This document shows, piece after piece, positions 47,101-59,392 of a DNA stretch of 64,000 bases (position 1 is its first letter; every line of letters starts with the position of its first letter). The DNA is from Lepraria neglecta (lineage: Eukaryota; Ascomycota; Lecanoromycetes; Lecanorales; Stereocaulaceae). Made by a program: the position numbers and the translations under genes. Under the pieces are notes generated by a model. The model saw only the letters and a program-made list of their open reading frames with translations. It was not told the origin of the DNA and searched no databases. The DNA lies in NCBI GenBank assembly GCA_033220425.1, contig CM065648.1, forward strand, positions 1,054,001-1,118,000, read 5' to 3'.

Positions 47101-50100
47101 TATCGTTGACAGAGCAGCCCATACAGACTGGAAGTCATGGACTTCCTCCAGGATTGCAGGCAATGCATTGTCCGGGTTTCCAGGTAGATTCAAAGCTTCT
47201 TTGGCTTTGAAGACCATGTCTGACTCGGATTGCAAGACTGTGAGGCGACTCTCGAAGGAGCTGAGGGTCGAAGATGCTTCATTCGGAGGGACGTTTCCAG
47301 ATACTGGCTTCTCGTCGTTCCAGTTGGCTATCAAGCCGCTGACCTTTCCACTAACCACTTTGTCCTCAGCTAGGATCTTTGCGCGTAAAGCATCCGTCTG
47401 GTCCTCCACAATTTTCAGTTTTCGATCCAGGATCTCATTCAGAGCAGTCCACTCATGGTCTAACTGGTCGACAAACAGCCAGTCGGACGCAAATTGGTAC
47501 CGTTGTCGAGTGAGAAGTGTCTGGCCTTGGCGAAAGATTTCAATCTCGGGTTGCCAGACTTCCACCTTTCTTCTACATTGCTGAACAACTGTAATGAATG
47601 CGACAGCTTGAGCTGTGGACGAAGCCTCGAGTGACTGGCCCTCAAGATCTCGGCGAGCTTTCTCGATTTCAGCGTAGACTTCGCGCATCCGGTTACCCAA
47701 TCTTCCCGCGAATTTAAGCCGTATCTCATGTTGCCATTGATCGTATCTGCCGGTCACTTTGGTCTGAACCTGCTCGTAGTCGATCGTTACAGTACCGAAA
47801 CTCTTACTTGACTCAGATGTGTCGAAGGTCTCGCGAGTCTTTCGGATCTCTTGCAGTAATTGCAGCCACTTTGCCAAATCAGAGCCCAGAACCTCGTAAA
47901 CATGCTCTGCCTCGAGATCCCACAAGGACTGAAATTGGAGCCATTTGTCGACGTAGCTCACAATTTCGCGCAATTTGTTCTCGACGGTCTGATACACGGT
48001 CGACAGCTCGCCAACGCAGAGACCTGGGAGGTGTGTGAAACGAGACTTTGCAGCACCGGCGCCGCTCATATCGATCTTCATTTCGTATCTCGAAGACAAG
48101 ATGATAGGAAGATTGCAAGCAACACCTAGCCATTCGTGGAATTGAGACAGCCAATTTGCACGAGCAGACTCGACTGGAGGGTCTAGATAGACAGTCTGGT
48201 TCCGCATCAGGACCTCGAGGATAAGGGTGCGCAGGTGCGGCGCATTAGGAGCTTCTTCATGTTCTGTCGAAACCTGTCTCCGCAAACTATCGCCAGTATC
48301 GTTATCTGTTCCAGATTTGGCAAAAGTCTCAACCCAGAGGTGCATTGCATTACGGAGGCGCTCGATCAGTATGCTTTCGATCGACTGGTTCATCTTGTGG
48401 ACCCAGTACGCCAGGTTGGCATAATTCTCCAGGTTCAGCTGATCTACGGCTGTCTGAATCGTCTCTAGCCGTATGCTGAACGCTGATGCTTCGTAGGGAC
48501 AGATTTGCAGTTCATTCATTGCTTTTTCGATCTTGTCGTATATCTCCTGTAGCGCCGCAGTCTTACTCTGTAGGACGGAAGCCGTTGCTGCAAAATCCCG
48601 CACAAATTGTACGTGCTTGCTCTCACCTCGGCCACCAGATGCAGAGCGCGAAGTCGAGGCACCTGCGAGGAGTGGAGCATGCTTCACATGAAGATCGTAG
48701 GAGTGTACGAACGACTCCCATTTGAGGGTTACGCCTGTGACGATAAGGTTCTGTATGTCCTTTTGGTATCCGCTGAGGAGAATGGAGATCTTTGGCATCG
48801 AATCGATGACACGGCTCGTCTGAGCTAGAGTGCGGACGCTTTCCATCAAGCTGACAGCGTATGGGTAGACTCGCTTAGCTTCTTTTGAGATACTGCTGAC
48901 GGCATGCGGTATTTGATAATTTAGCCAGAGTAAGTTTCTTACTTCCTTGAACAATACGATGACTTGCGGGTCGAAGTTGACTGTTAGCTCTAGGGCGTTT
49001 CCAGTTGCACGAGTCCTGACGATCCCAAAGAGCCGGCCGCCAATTGAGATGTTCCGTTGCTGCACATCTCGCAACCATGACTCGAATATGGGTCTAGTGT
49101 CAAGCTTCTTGCGAAACATGCTGCCTTCAGCTTCCAGCTTCTGTCCCTCTGAGTGCAGGGCCCAATCTTGGCCAAGCACATTCTCGACCTTTTTCATATA
49201 GCCATCGAGTTGGCGTTCGATTTGGCGGGCCCATATAATTGCACCTGCTACTGGAGGTAAGTCCCGGAGCTGGGCCATGGCGTGGGCTTCAGAGTGTCCA
49301 TACTGCTGTTTGAAACGTTCGTGTAGAGCAGATATGTCATGTTTGACGTTATCGATGAGCTGCGTCTGGTATTCACTGATGGCGCCACGGATCTTCGGTC
49401 GAACAAACAGGGCGTTGAATTTGGAGAATACGCGGAACATCTCGTTCGCGGTCTTCGCAGTGGCTAAGCGATCTCTGAGTCGAGCAATGATGGAATTTTC
49501 GACTCGTGACGTCCGCTCATTATAAGTCGCCTCTGCCTGTACCCAGATCTGCGTTCCTTCTTCTGACACATCGAGAACATCGACATCTTTCAGAGCTGCG
49601 TATGCCTGAGCCACCTCTTGCACTGCATCGACATCCCCGATCTCTTCCACAAGGACGACCTGATCACCATTGACCTCATCAGCCGCGGCGCTGTTCTGAC
49701 CTTTGTTTCCAAGCACAGTGACAATCGTTCGCTGTAGCTGTTCATGATTCACTCGGAAAGTCCTGACATAGTTCATGCGGTCTTGCGTTTTCGAATGGCG
49801 GCCAACAACTTTGATAGGCATGAACTTCTCAGCTCTCTTCCTCATTAGCTCACGAGCTACGTTCGTAAAATCCTTAGCATGTTCGTCCCATGTGCTCCAG
49901 ATATTCTCAGCTACATCCATCACGGCTTCAAAGTCTTTGAATTCAAGATGCATGAGCGTTCGCCCGTAAAGGAGAGAGTGGAGCTGCGTATCGAGATCTC
50001 CAGAAATAGCATGGACTAGAGGCAGAGCACGCGCGATAGGGTAGGAAGTGAAACGCAGCTTCCGATTGAGATGACCGAAGATTGTGTCCAGAGATTCTTG

Positions 50101-51313
50101 CAATTTCTGTAGAGTCGTTGCGGCTAGCAGGTCGTCCATAGGAAATTCTCGCATCAGTTGATTGTACTTCTGAACGGTGTCTAACGCCTCTTTCAGTCCT
50201 GTGTCTGCATAGAAACTGACTTTGACCTGATAACGTTTGGCATGCTGCAATATATCCAGCGTGAGCTGGACCCCATCGTTCCTTGTCTGCAAGTCGATGC
50301 TCTTCAGCGCTGATTCGAGAGATAGCCAATAGTTGATCTCTTGTGTTGCAGAACCGCTGTCGGGGTCCCGAGACATCTTCGTGATGGCCTGTATAGACTT
50401 GATCCAGTTGTTGACGGTGTTTTGTAAGTCATTCAGAAATCTGGTATCAGATAAAAGCTGAGACGGTATCAACTCCACAGATGGTTTGGCGTTATGCGAA
50501 GCGGCCGTGTCGAGAGCCTCTTGAACAACATCTGGAAACGTAAGAACCAACTCGGGGATCTCGACATTCTGTTGTAAGTGCAGCAGGCTCAGTTCCAGTT
50601 CTGCTAGCTTTTTCTTTGTGCCTGGCACGCCCGATTTAGCATCTGCATCGGACCGGTCATTGCTCCCTGCCAACGACTTCTGACCCCGCGTGTAGGCGTT
50701 GAAATATGGTGCTAAGGCGAGATGTACTATCGAGTGGAGGATCTCGTAGGGTGAGACGGGGCTGCCTTGCGTTGCAGTGCTTTCTGCTAAGGTAGCCACA
50801 CCGGGCAAGTTGATGACCTGTATCTGCGTAGGAAGTGGTATTCGTGGGTCTATGGGTTGTGGGCGTTTGATGAGGGCTACCGAAGCAACAGTGGTGGGTG
50901 AGAAGGATATCTCGGTCGAGAGCAGATAAATGTAATGGAAGGTATGATCTAGGGATTACTGTCAGTACGGTGTCTTAGGCAATCTTGTGGTCGAGTATAC
51001 CTGATGAGACATGACCATTCACGGCCCCATTCGCCAGCTCAGTCGTAACAATAGTTTTCTGAACATAAAGGGCCACTTGCGACTCAGAGGCAAAGCGTGT
51101 GCACCACTGGACTGTGTCGCTCCTCCTCGCCTCTGAAAGTAGACTACCTTTGCGTTCTAAGTCTTCTGTTGATGCCCCCAATGTTATCTCTAGAAGGTCC
51201 ACCAGATGCCGCACCACCAGGTCCGGATCGATAGATGCTGGAGCGGGTGGAGGGGGGTATGCCCGTTGGCAGCCCCTTGCCCTGGAGTGGCTACCTCCAT
51301 GATGGAAGGGCAT
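38104..51313 (-). CDS. DYN1: Cytoplasmic dynein heavy chain
   Basis: Minus-end-directed microtubule motor for nuclear positioning and early-endosome transport in hyphae. Three exons (51313-51001, 50948-38644, 38589-38104) give 4367 residues, the normal fungal size; introns are 52 and 54 bp. Order seen: N-terminal tail ([17 protein letters not shown]), linker, AAA1 with GPAGTGKT near residue 1948, AAA2 GDSGSGKS near 2245, AAA3 GPPGSGKT near 2608, AAA4 GVSGSGKT near 2949, a coiled-coil stalk at about 3200-3500 ([40 protein letters not shown]) around the microtubule-binding domain, then AAA5-6 and a C-terminal domain. All four P-loops look functional. Start: the long exon opens with TTG only; splicing to exon 1 supplies the ATG at 51313. 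The last exon restores [19 protein letters not shown]. Confidence 0.97.
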
Positions 51314-51717
51314 AAGTTATCTCAGGATCTTCATGAGTGTGTGGCGTAGCAGACAAACGTCAGGCCGCTTCCTGCTGCAAGGTAGGGTAACGCCGAAGAT
51401 CCAGGTTGTTGATGATAATAAGAATCATCACTACTTATTGAGCGGCTGCCAAATAATGGGGAACGCGTGCGGAACCTGTTTAGTAAATCAACCAGCTCTT
51501 TGGTGAATCGACAATATACCCCTGCATTGCTATGACCACAGCAAATTGATAAAACCACAACAAACAATTCTGTGCTGTGTATGACTATCTACTATATGCC
51601 ATATCTAGACCAAGTAACCGCAGCTCCATAGTTCTAACATGATCTTTCAACAGACTGCTTAAGCTCTGGATGTGAACACAACGCTATTACTGTACTGAAG
51701 CAATACTTATAACTCTC
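51314..51717. other. Upstream region of dynein gene
   Basis: About 400 bp holding the dynein promoter and the 3' end of the monooxygenase gene; no motif recognised. Confidence 0.5.
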
Positions 51718-53723
51718 TTACAATTGAGCCTGCATACTGGATTTCCCTATTCCCTTCGCGGCAAATGCTCCAAAATACTCATTCAAGGCGTCCACTGTCT
51801 CACTACCCTCAACTAGGCTGACAACACAGGCAACGTGCCCGTCTGGCCTGACAACAACCACGCCTCCTCTCTCCGCGTCCAGACCCATCTTAGCATGAGC
51901 TGCAGCTTTCGCATCTGGGACTCTCGGGTCCCAAACGTCATCAGCGTAAACATGATCACTGTATCTCGCGAGGATTGGAGGCAAGAGACTTGCGACCTCA
52001 AGCTGGGCTCGAGGAGCAGCAAAAGTGGTGCAGATGGTGAAGAAGTGCGAATGAGGGTTATGCCGCTCATGATATGACACGCTAGCAATGTCTTTTCGCT
52101 GGAAGGTCATGTAGAAGCTCCATTTCTTCTGTATATTTGCAGCGAAGTCAGCGACGGCACGCTGGGTAGTCGAAGGTACGCCTGCAAAGAGGAAGATCCT
52201 GAATGAACCATTGAGCGGAATCTCTTGCTCCAATTGGACTTCGTTAGCGTCGACGACCCTTGTCACGTTGGCGGGAGGCATGATCCGGCCTGTACGGAGG
52301 GTATTGCCTTGCGGGTTGAAAAGGTGTGATTGGGCAGAGTGATCTGGCGACCAATTGAATTCATTCGAACCGTAAGCAATGCCATAGCCGGAGGTAAACT
52401 CTGCACTTGACTTGAAGACTTCAACAAATTCGTTGACTTCGCCGCCTTCTTTGCTCTCCGCTGCTGCGCCCACTTCGCCAGCCGAGGGTTTGCGTTGAGA
52501 AAAAAGAGCTGCATACTTGGCGTCAAAGTTGAGGAGGTCTTCGGCGATGAGTTTCCGCTCCGCTTCGTAAGTTTGAAGTATAGACCGATTAGCAAAACCA
52601 GCTTCAACGTGGTGGATCTTCCAAGCTAGATTGAGTGCATCGTGAAAAGCAGTGTTCATACCCTGCCCTGCTTTCGGCTGTCTACCTGTCAGCCAATCCT
52701 GCGCTGGAGGACGGTCTGGGGAAAACCTACGCTATGAGTATGGCAACAGTCACCGCCCATGAACACTCGATGATCCATAGTGTATTTCTCGGCAATGCCT
52801 TGACCGATTGGATACACCGAGTACCATTCCACCCGGTCCCATTCAATGTAGTATGGCTTTAAGATCTTCTTGGCGGATGTTTGAACTTCCTCTGGTGTAG
52901 CTTGTTTTCTAGGGTTGAAATCTTTGTCTGTCGAAGATGCAATTTGTATGTACAGTCGAACCATGTCATTCTCTCTTGGGATGATCATGATTGAGCCGTG
53001 ATCGCTATGTATGGTACATTTCATCTTTCTAAGTCAGCCACCTGGTCTGGAACGTGTTTCGGAACTATTTACCTTGACATCCGGAAAGTCTGTCCTCACA
53101 ACCCCATCCATGACTCCCCATACGTGGGAGATCGGATCTTTGTGGCGTATCTTCACGCCCACTTGATCCCGTATGAAGCTCCTGGCGCCTTCTCCGCTAA
53201 ACAGGTATCTCGTCCGCACGGTCTCCTTTTCATCCGTTTGCACATGCTTGAGATTGACTTCGACCGGGTATATCTTGTCCTGCCCGTCATTCTTGAAGCC
53301 TGTGATCGTCCACGGCCGTTGAACATCGGCTCCATTCTTGTGCAGGTCATCAATGAAGACTCTCTCGATCAGGCCCTGGTGTAGTAGCGTTGTGAACGGA
53401 TATCTTGCGTCGATGAACTTTGGACATGATGCCCAATTCCCCGTCCTCTGTATGCCTTTGCCACCGGAGAGAGGATCCCAGAAAGCCACCTCGTAGACCT
53501 TCGCTGGTTCGTGAGCCATTATTTGCCGCTTGAGGCCCATGTTCCGTAATAGATGGAGAGATCGTGGTTGGATGCCATCAGCACGGCCAGCAAGCGTCGG
53601 GACCTCGCGGTTATCCACGTTCTTGATCTTGTAGCCCCAGCGCGCCAGACATACTGCAAGCAGTAGTCCCACAGGTCCCGCCCCAATTATCACAACATCA
53701 TATTTCTCTTGGGACTCAGGCAT
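51718..53723 (-). CDS. FAD-dependent aromatic monooxygenase (phenol 2-monooxygenase-like)
   Basis: Hydroxylates phenolic compounds using NAD(P)H and oxygen. Three phase-0 exons (53723-53073, 53024-52731, 52677-51718) give 634 residues. The open frame extends further up only to GTG; the ATG at 53723 starts [19 protein letters not shown], placing the FAD dinucleotide loop GAGPVG at residues 14-19. The second FAD motif [17 protein letters not shown] spans intron 2 (52730-52678), so it appears only after splicing. Intron 1 uses an AAAG acceptor. The C-terminal third ([36 protein letters not shown]) is the thioredoxin-like domain typical of phenol hydroxylases. It lies head-to-head with a broken P450, so this may be a small catabolic locus in decay. 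The exact substrate is unknown. Confidence 0.92.
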
Positions 53724-54340
53724 CTTCCGCCTCTCAGTTCTTGTCCTTATTGTCCTGGTTGTCGACGTCGACAAAGCTAAAGGTTTGGTGACTGCAAGAG
53801 GCTTCACTCAAGTGGTGGCGTGAGCTTATTGTAGACAGTGATTGCTACATAGGCGGATGACTGCGGGAACCCAGAGTAGGCGAGATTTGAGGCACCGTTT
53901 GTGGCATATGCGTCGGAAAGGATAGGTGGAGCAAGCAATGAATGCAGTCGAGGACGGACAGCGTTCTCTCTGTTTTGGATGGTAGTTGTCGCAAGAGAGA
54001 GCATTGCGATGCAGTCGGGCTTTGGTGGTGGCCATCGAGCCTTCATTAAGCAATTGTTTGCGGGGTATTAGCGACTCAAAGGATGGTGCTTAGTACCGTA
54101 GGTTGTTGTCGGGAATCTTTTCGGTAGACGTTGGAGGCGCGGGACGGGAGAAAAGGGTCGATGGCGCAGGCTTCGCGCCTTCCCCGCAGAGAACTCGATC
54201 CATCTTGGGTCATTAGACATCTAATGAAAAGAGATGTACATAGCTGGCGTGTGAGATTCGATTGCTGAAAGCATTTTATCTTCTATCAAACCTGAAAACA
54301 CCGCATCACAATTTTGATTGAAGTGAAAGCTTAGTCAAAT
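53724..54340. other. Divergent region between monooxygenase and P450 relic
   Basis: 617 bp likely to have held both promoters. No recognised element. Confidence 0.5.
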
Positions 54341-56346
54341 ATGGCCTCTCCGTCCTTTTGGCCTCCTTAGAACGTTTCCCTAACACTGGCTCAAGCCTTT
54401 GCATTGCTCTCCCTATGTCTGATCCCCGTAGTATTTTATCGTCTATTCAGTGGCCTATCGCAAAAGATTCCCGGGCCTCTCAGTGCACGCCTTTCGAGAT
54501 TGTGGATGGTCAAGCATTCGTGGCAAGGAGACATGCAATGGACAATGATTGAACTCCACGAGAAACATGGAAAGCTTGTCCAGACAGGTCCCAATGAAAT
54601 CAGTGTCTCTGATCTGTCCGCTATTAAGAAGATCTACGGTGCCGGCACCAAATTTGCCAAGTACAGTGTGTGGCAAGGACACCGCAGATTTGATCTTTTG
54701 CCGAACGTGATGAAAACATCCACAGCGCGCAGCGACGGCTTGTGAGCAGAATCTATTCAATGGAGGCCCTCAATGATCTTGAAAAATACGTTGATGATGC
54801 TGTGGCTCATTTCATGACGATTATGCAAACGTGGCAGAACCAGGATACCAATATGGCCTTTTTGTCCAACTATTTGCGTTTGGTAAGTTGCTGACCACAC
54901 CTTTTATCTCACTTCAAGCTAACACCGACAAGATGTAATTGGAGAGGTACAGAATAGACCTCAAAGCACATTCTGCAGACACCTCACTTACTTCTTCAGG
55001 TGACGGTCTCCAAAAGATTCGGGTTCATGGACGCAGGCAAAGACGACGGCTCATTTGAACAAATAGAGGGTGTACTGCGGAGCGCGGTCTGGATAGGTCA
55101 GACACCTGCTCTTTACTAGATCCATGACTTCCTATCTCCTGTTATTGGCAGCCATCTAGGCATCACTGCTCGGCATGGAGGACTACGAAACTTCGCTGCC
55201 AAAGAAATCGAAAGCCGAAAGTGCCGTGGTAGCGACCACCAAGACATACTTGATAAGCTATTTGCGGTACAGAAAGAGAAGCCTGATGAAATGACCGATG
55301 TCAACGTTCTCTCCATGGCCACAAGCAATATCTTTGCCGGCTCCGACACCACTACCATCTCGACCAGGGCTGTCATCTACTATCTGCTGAGAAATCCTAA
55401 TTGCAAGAGGAAGCTATTTGAAGAGCTGGGTACACAAAAGAGGGAAGGCAAATTGACAGAGCTTATCACGCTCAAGCAGACAAAACATATGCCTTACCTT
55501 CAGGCTTGTCTGTACGAGGGTCTTCGTTGTCCAAGGGTCTTCGTTGTCCAAGGGTCTTCGTTGTCCAAGGGTCTTCGTTGTCGCCCAGCTGTAGGAATGA
55601 GTCTGCCACGTGTCATACCGCTTGGTGGTATCAATATCGATGGCCGATATATACCTGAGGGTGTATGTACAGATATCATCTTGTTTGACCCGCGCTGACT
55701 GCAATTGAGACCACCGTTGGGGTCAATCCCTGGGTTGTACACAGAGACACCCACGTCTTTGGGGAGGATGTTAAGCAATTCCGGCCAGAACAATGGCTGG
55801 GAAAGAGCGATTCAAGTGAAACGGGTATGATACTGCAGCGTGCTTCCCCGGTCATGGGCTGACGGAGCTGTTGCATCAGAGCGGTTTTTCTTTGCCTTTG
55901 GTTCAGGGGCACGTGGTAGGTCATTCTTACAGGCCCTTCTCCTCTCGGCTTGACAGAGTTAGGTCGCAGGACAAACATTAGGAGTTTTTTACTCCTTTGA
56001 TTAGTCCGAATTCTTGCTTCAATGACGAGCGCTGACATCAAACCCTTCTAGTGTGTCTGGGTAGAAATATGTCAATAATCTCTCCTGGCAGACCCTTGTG
56101 TTGAAGAAGTAGCTAACGTGGCTGCAGATTTGAGCTGGATGGAAATGTCGAAGTTGATCCCAACGCTCTTCCTCCACTTTGACATCGAGTTTGTAGATCC
56201 CAAGGCTGAATGGAAAGAACTCTGCTGGCATGTAGAATGTCATGCCTATTCCCATACAATCACGAAGAGCTGATGTAGTCTCTAGGTGGTTTGTGAAGCA
56301 AGAGGGTGTCCATGTGATTCTGCGGGCCCGGCAAGGAATGCCATAG
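54341..56346 (+). pseudogene. Broken cytochrome P450 (pisatin-demethylase-like)
   Basis: Haem monooxygenase of the group that includes pisatin demethylase. Recognisable parts: MASPSFWPP, FYRLFSGLSQKIPGPLSAR, I-helix SNIFAGSDTTTISTRAVIYY, K-helix ExxR in YEGLR, GVNPWVVHRDTHVFGEDV, FRPEQWLG, FFFAFGSGAR with CLGRN restored after an intron, and MSKLIPTLFLHFDIEF. Lesions: TAG 54368-54370, a missing base in the T run near 54696, another near 54875, and TAG 55117-55119 where the family has Trp. Three extra 17-bp units lie in the K-helix. The last intron appears to be GC-AG (GCATGT...CTCTAG), giving CWWFVKQEG before TAG 56344-56346. Several true introns lie between the lesions, so not every gap is damage. 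Confidence 0.85.
55518..55582 (+). repeat. 17-bp minisatellite, nearly 4 copies, inside the P450 K-helix
   Basis: GGGTCTTCGTTGTCCAA occurs three times in full from 55518 to 55568, followed by GGGTCTTCGTTGTC. One copy is ancestral (YEGLRCRPAVGM); three extra units add 51 bp, so the frame is kept and 17 residues are inserted. Confidence 0.9.
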
Positions 56347-56565
56347 CCCCGATTAGGCAAGCCGGAAACAAAGGTAAGGCTCTCTTTCACCACGTCGCCG
56401 GACAGCGATGATGCCCATACACCAGACCATCAACAATCAGAAAATTTTCACAATATTCGACTCTACCCTCTCTCTCCTAGCTAGTACCGCGACCACTGCT
56501 ATCAGCACATCCTTGCTCACCACCGAACTCTACAACGCCTATGCCAACTCCCAATATCGCTCATC

Positions 56566-56823
56566 ATGGCTGACCCCGAATCTCAAGAGTCAATGGAATA
56601 CAGTGTGGGGGGACTGCACCCGTTCAAAGAGGCCCGAGCTCAGCATTTTCTAGTGGAGGTTCTACGCAGACGTGAGAGGATACCCATGAAGTTGGACCTC
56701 AACGAAGGAGCAAAGGAAATCGAGATGCGCATGGGCGCTAGATATAGCGCAGCGTACCTACAAGATTGTGCTCGTCTTTTCAAGAATCAGATGGAGTCGT
56801 CGGACGAAGACCAGGAAATCTAG
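56566..56823 (+). CDS. Small protein of unknown family
   Basis: An 85-codon frame from ATG: MADPESQESMEYSVGG, VEVLRRRERIPMKLDL, YLQDCARLFKNQMESSDEDQ. It is charged with an acidic end and looks more protein-like than the surrounding frames, but I recognise no family. A second frame at 57009-57251 (MRTKRKSVVMFPPESDFET, ending GNIKQSLSGVMGKLKSKMP) might be a later exon or a separate gene. Weak support. Confidence 0.3.
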   Translation: MADPESQESMEYSVGGLHPFKEARAQHFLVEVLRRRERIPMKLDLNEGAKEIEMRMGARYSAAYLQDCARLFKNQMESSDEDQEI

Positions 56824-57008
56824 GGATGATGGCGCGCCGAGTACGCAGAACAGTCGGTACTAAGGGTAAGTAACCCACTCTACGAGCCTGAGACATGGTC
56901 GTTAACCTCTTTGAAAAGACCAGCCTGCCGAAATTGCCTACGCTGTTGCCTCAAGATCGCGCATCGTAGTGGCTCGACAGCGCCGACGCTCCTACGATAC
57001 AGCCAACA

Positions 57009-57251
57009 ATGCGGACCAAACGCAAGTCTGTTGTCATGTTTCCACCTGAGAGCGACTTCGAAACGCGCGTTAACAGCTTCCTCGGAAGCATAATTCCCAC
57101 GGATCTCAGTCTCGAGCCGCAAGCACCAAGCTGTTCCTCGCAGCTTTCGCCCAACAAATTGGCATTCGGAGGAGCGAAGATGTCGGCAATAGGCAACATT
57201 AAGCAGTCTTTGAGCGGAGTAATGGGCAAGTTGAAGAGCAAGATGCCCTGA
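57009..57251 (+). CDS. Possible small basic protein or downstream exon
   Basis: An 80-codon frame, basic at both ends, with SFLGSIIPTDLSLEPQAPSC and a helix-like tail GNIKQSLSGVMGKLKSK. No family recognised. An intron joining it to the frame at 56566 would need a donor near 56868 (GTAAGT), which exists. Confidence 0.25.
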   Translation: MRTKRKSVVMFPPESDFETRVNSFLGSIIPTDLSLEPQAPSCSSQLSPNKLAFGGAKMSAIGNIKQSLSGVMGKLKSKMP

Positions 57252-57930
57252 AATATGGACGGAAATGGGGTTTTCAGAGCGATGTATGTATAATAGAAGA
57301 GGTAACGCAGCATGAGAGCGAATAAAATTTTGAAGGTGTCGAGTCACGTGACAACCAAAATCGAGGCATGTATCCATTTCATTCTTGCCAATCACTAGAT
57401 AACTTGAGCTGAGAAGTGTCATTTATCAACATATACATCCCTCCCATTCTTGGCATTTACTAGGTAGTTTAAGCTGAAAAACGTCGTTTCTAGAGGTTGT
57501 TACCCTTTTTCATGTCCAAATCTTTCGAATTCTGAGCGTGAATTTGCAATACCGGAGCGCATGTTTCCTTTGTTGAAGCGCAAAAATTGTTAGTCTATCC
57601 CATCTGTGCACCTCCTGACATATCTGAGCGGAGAGATTGACACTTCCGGTTGGAGTAGACCCGCGCTCTGCGCCATTCCAGGCATGGTTCGAGTCAATAG
57701 GTCGACAATTCGAGGTCAAAGAAGCCAGAAGGGCGCTGATAAGCCGGCAATGGAAGTTGAGGGCTTGCGCAATTTTGAAGATATTGAGTCACCTTCTAGT
57801 TATCAAATAGGTACAAGTCCCTTCTATTCTTTCCGAATTTTGCAAGATTTAGGCTGAGAAGTGTTGGTTTTAAGGGAGATTCGAGCCGTTAGTAGTACTT
57901 CTTCTACGATATTTAAGTAGAGTTCTGTTC
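57252..57930. other. Gene-free flank of the repeat field
   Basis: Contains scattered copies of the TGAGCTGAGAAGTGTC-like motif (near 57410, 57468 and 57853) seen as a regular array further right; otherwise nothing. Confidence 0.5.
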
Positions 57931-58240
57931 TTTTCAAGGGGCAGTCAAGTAGTTTTCTAACCATTTCTGGGCTATTTGAGCAGAAACTTGTTCGTTTCAG
58001 ACGATAGTCAAGCTGTTCTCCGTGCATTTCGTGGGACATTTGAGCTGAGAAGTGTCGATTTCTTAAAATAGTCAAGCCGTTCTGGCACATTGCGTGGGAT
58101 GTTTAAGCTAGGACGTATCGATTTCTTGAGAAGATCAAGCTGTTCTAGTAAGTTGCGTAGGATGTTCGAGCTGAGAAGTATCGGGTTCATGGAACAGTCA
58201 AGTTCTTCTCTACACATTTCCCAAAATGGTTGCGCAGAGT
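57931..58240. repeat. Degenerate tandem repeat, period about 63 bp
   Basis: Units begin AGTCAAGYNGTTCT and continue through a GGGA-TGTTTGAGCTGAGAAGT core to a TCGATTTCTT end. Four consecutive units start near 57945, 58008, 58071 and 58133 and are about 60-70% alike by eye. Weaker copies continue to about 58500 (for example near 58390). Confidence 0.6.
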
Positions 58241-59392
58241 TCTTGCCAACTACTATGGACCTAAGCCGTAAATTGTTGGTTTGAGAGGTAAGCCAAGCTT
58301 CCTTCTATATATTTGCCAAAACATTTGAGCAGGGTTCTTGCTAACTTGCCACAGGACTTGAGTCGCGAACTATTGTTTTAAGGGATGAGTCAAGCTTTCC
58401 TTTCGTGCATTTCCTGAGATGCTCGAGCAGGACTCTTGCTAATTGCGGTAGAACTTGAGCTGAAAAGGGTCGATTTGGGGAACAGTTAACACTTTTTCTA
58501 CACGCTTCTCGAGACATTGAGCGTAGGATATAAAATTTCTAGTAGGAGCACACATCTTTCCGCGACATTCTTCGACTCGAGTCGAGTTCAAAGTAGCATG
58601 TTTACCCCAGAATAGACCCGTTGTCACCGACGTTTTCAACCCAACTGGACTCAAACATGGTATGCTCGTCGAGAAACTTGCTAACCGGGACTTGTTCAAG
58701 TTCGAATTTGGCATACTCGTTAGGGAATTAGAGTTTATCTCTTGCCATTCCCGACTCAAGTAAGCTCGAACATGGTATGAATACCAAGGGAGCTGGCCTG
58801 TGATTGCGACAGCCTTGGATTCGACGTAAGCTCAAGATCGAAAATTTACTACGTGAGTGGCTCATCCTTGTCCTATCTTTGACACAACTCGAGCTCAATG
58901 TAGCAAGTTCAGTATACAAAGCAGAATCATCCTTATAACGATTTCGTGTCGACCGGAGGTCACAATTTCATACCTACTCATTGTCGGAACAGACTCCCTC
59001 TTTTCCCATTCTCTACTTCGCTCGAGCTTCTGCTCAACAATTTCCAACAGGAGTGTACCAATCCTCGTGACATATCCGACACAATTCGAGCTTCAAGATG
59101 ATACGCTTCCCAGGGAGCAGACCCATGTTTTATGACATCCTGGACTTGATTAAAGCTGCAACGTTCCCATCTTTAAGGCGAGTAGACCCACCCTCGTGGC
59201 ATCACGAACTCGACAAATAATCTTATATATCGATATTCCGCGACCCGTCCTTGTCCCATTTTGGCGTCGGCTTGAGCTTGACCGAACCTTCACTTTAGCG
59301 GTTACGCGTCTGCAGTGAAAGCTATTGTTGATCAATTGTTCTTTTGTTGCTATTGTCATTCTCCCGACAATGGGCCTTCTGCTTTAAAGCCC
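58241..59392. other. Decayed repeat field, no gene
   Basis: From 58560 to 59230 another loose motif recurs at irregular spacing: ACTCGAGCT-CAA-TAGCA-GTT followed by AGCAGAC-C. Copies are near 58570, 58650, 58750, 58870, 59080 and 59150. No open frame of note; the last 100 bp lead into the next gene. Confidence 0.45.

Noticed and set aside
55414-55793. Minus-strand frames with repeated DNEDPWTTKTL
   Set aside because: Antisense reading of the 17-bp minisatellite in the P450 relic.
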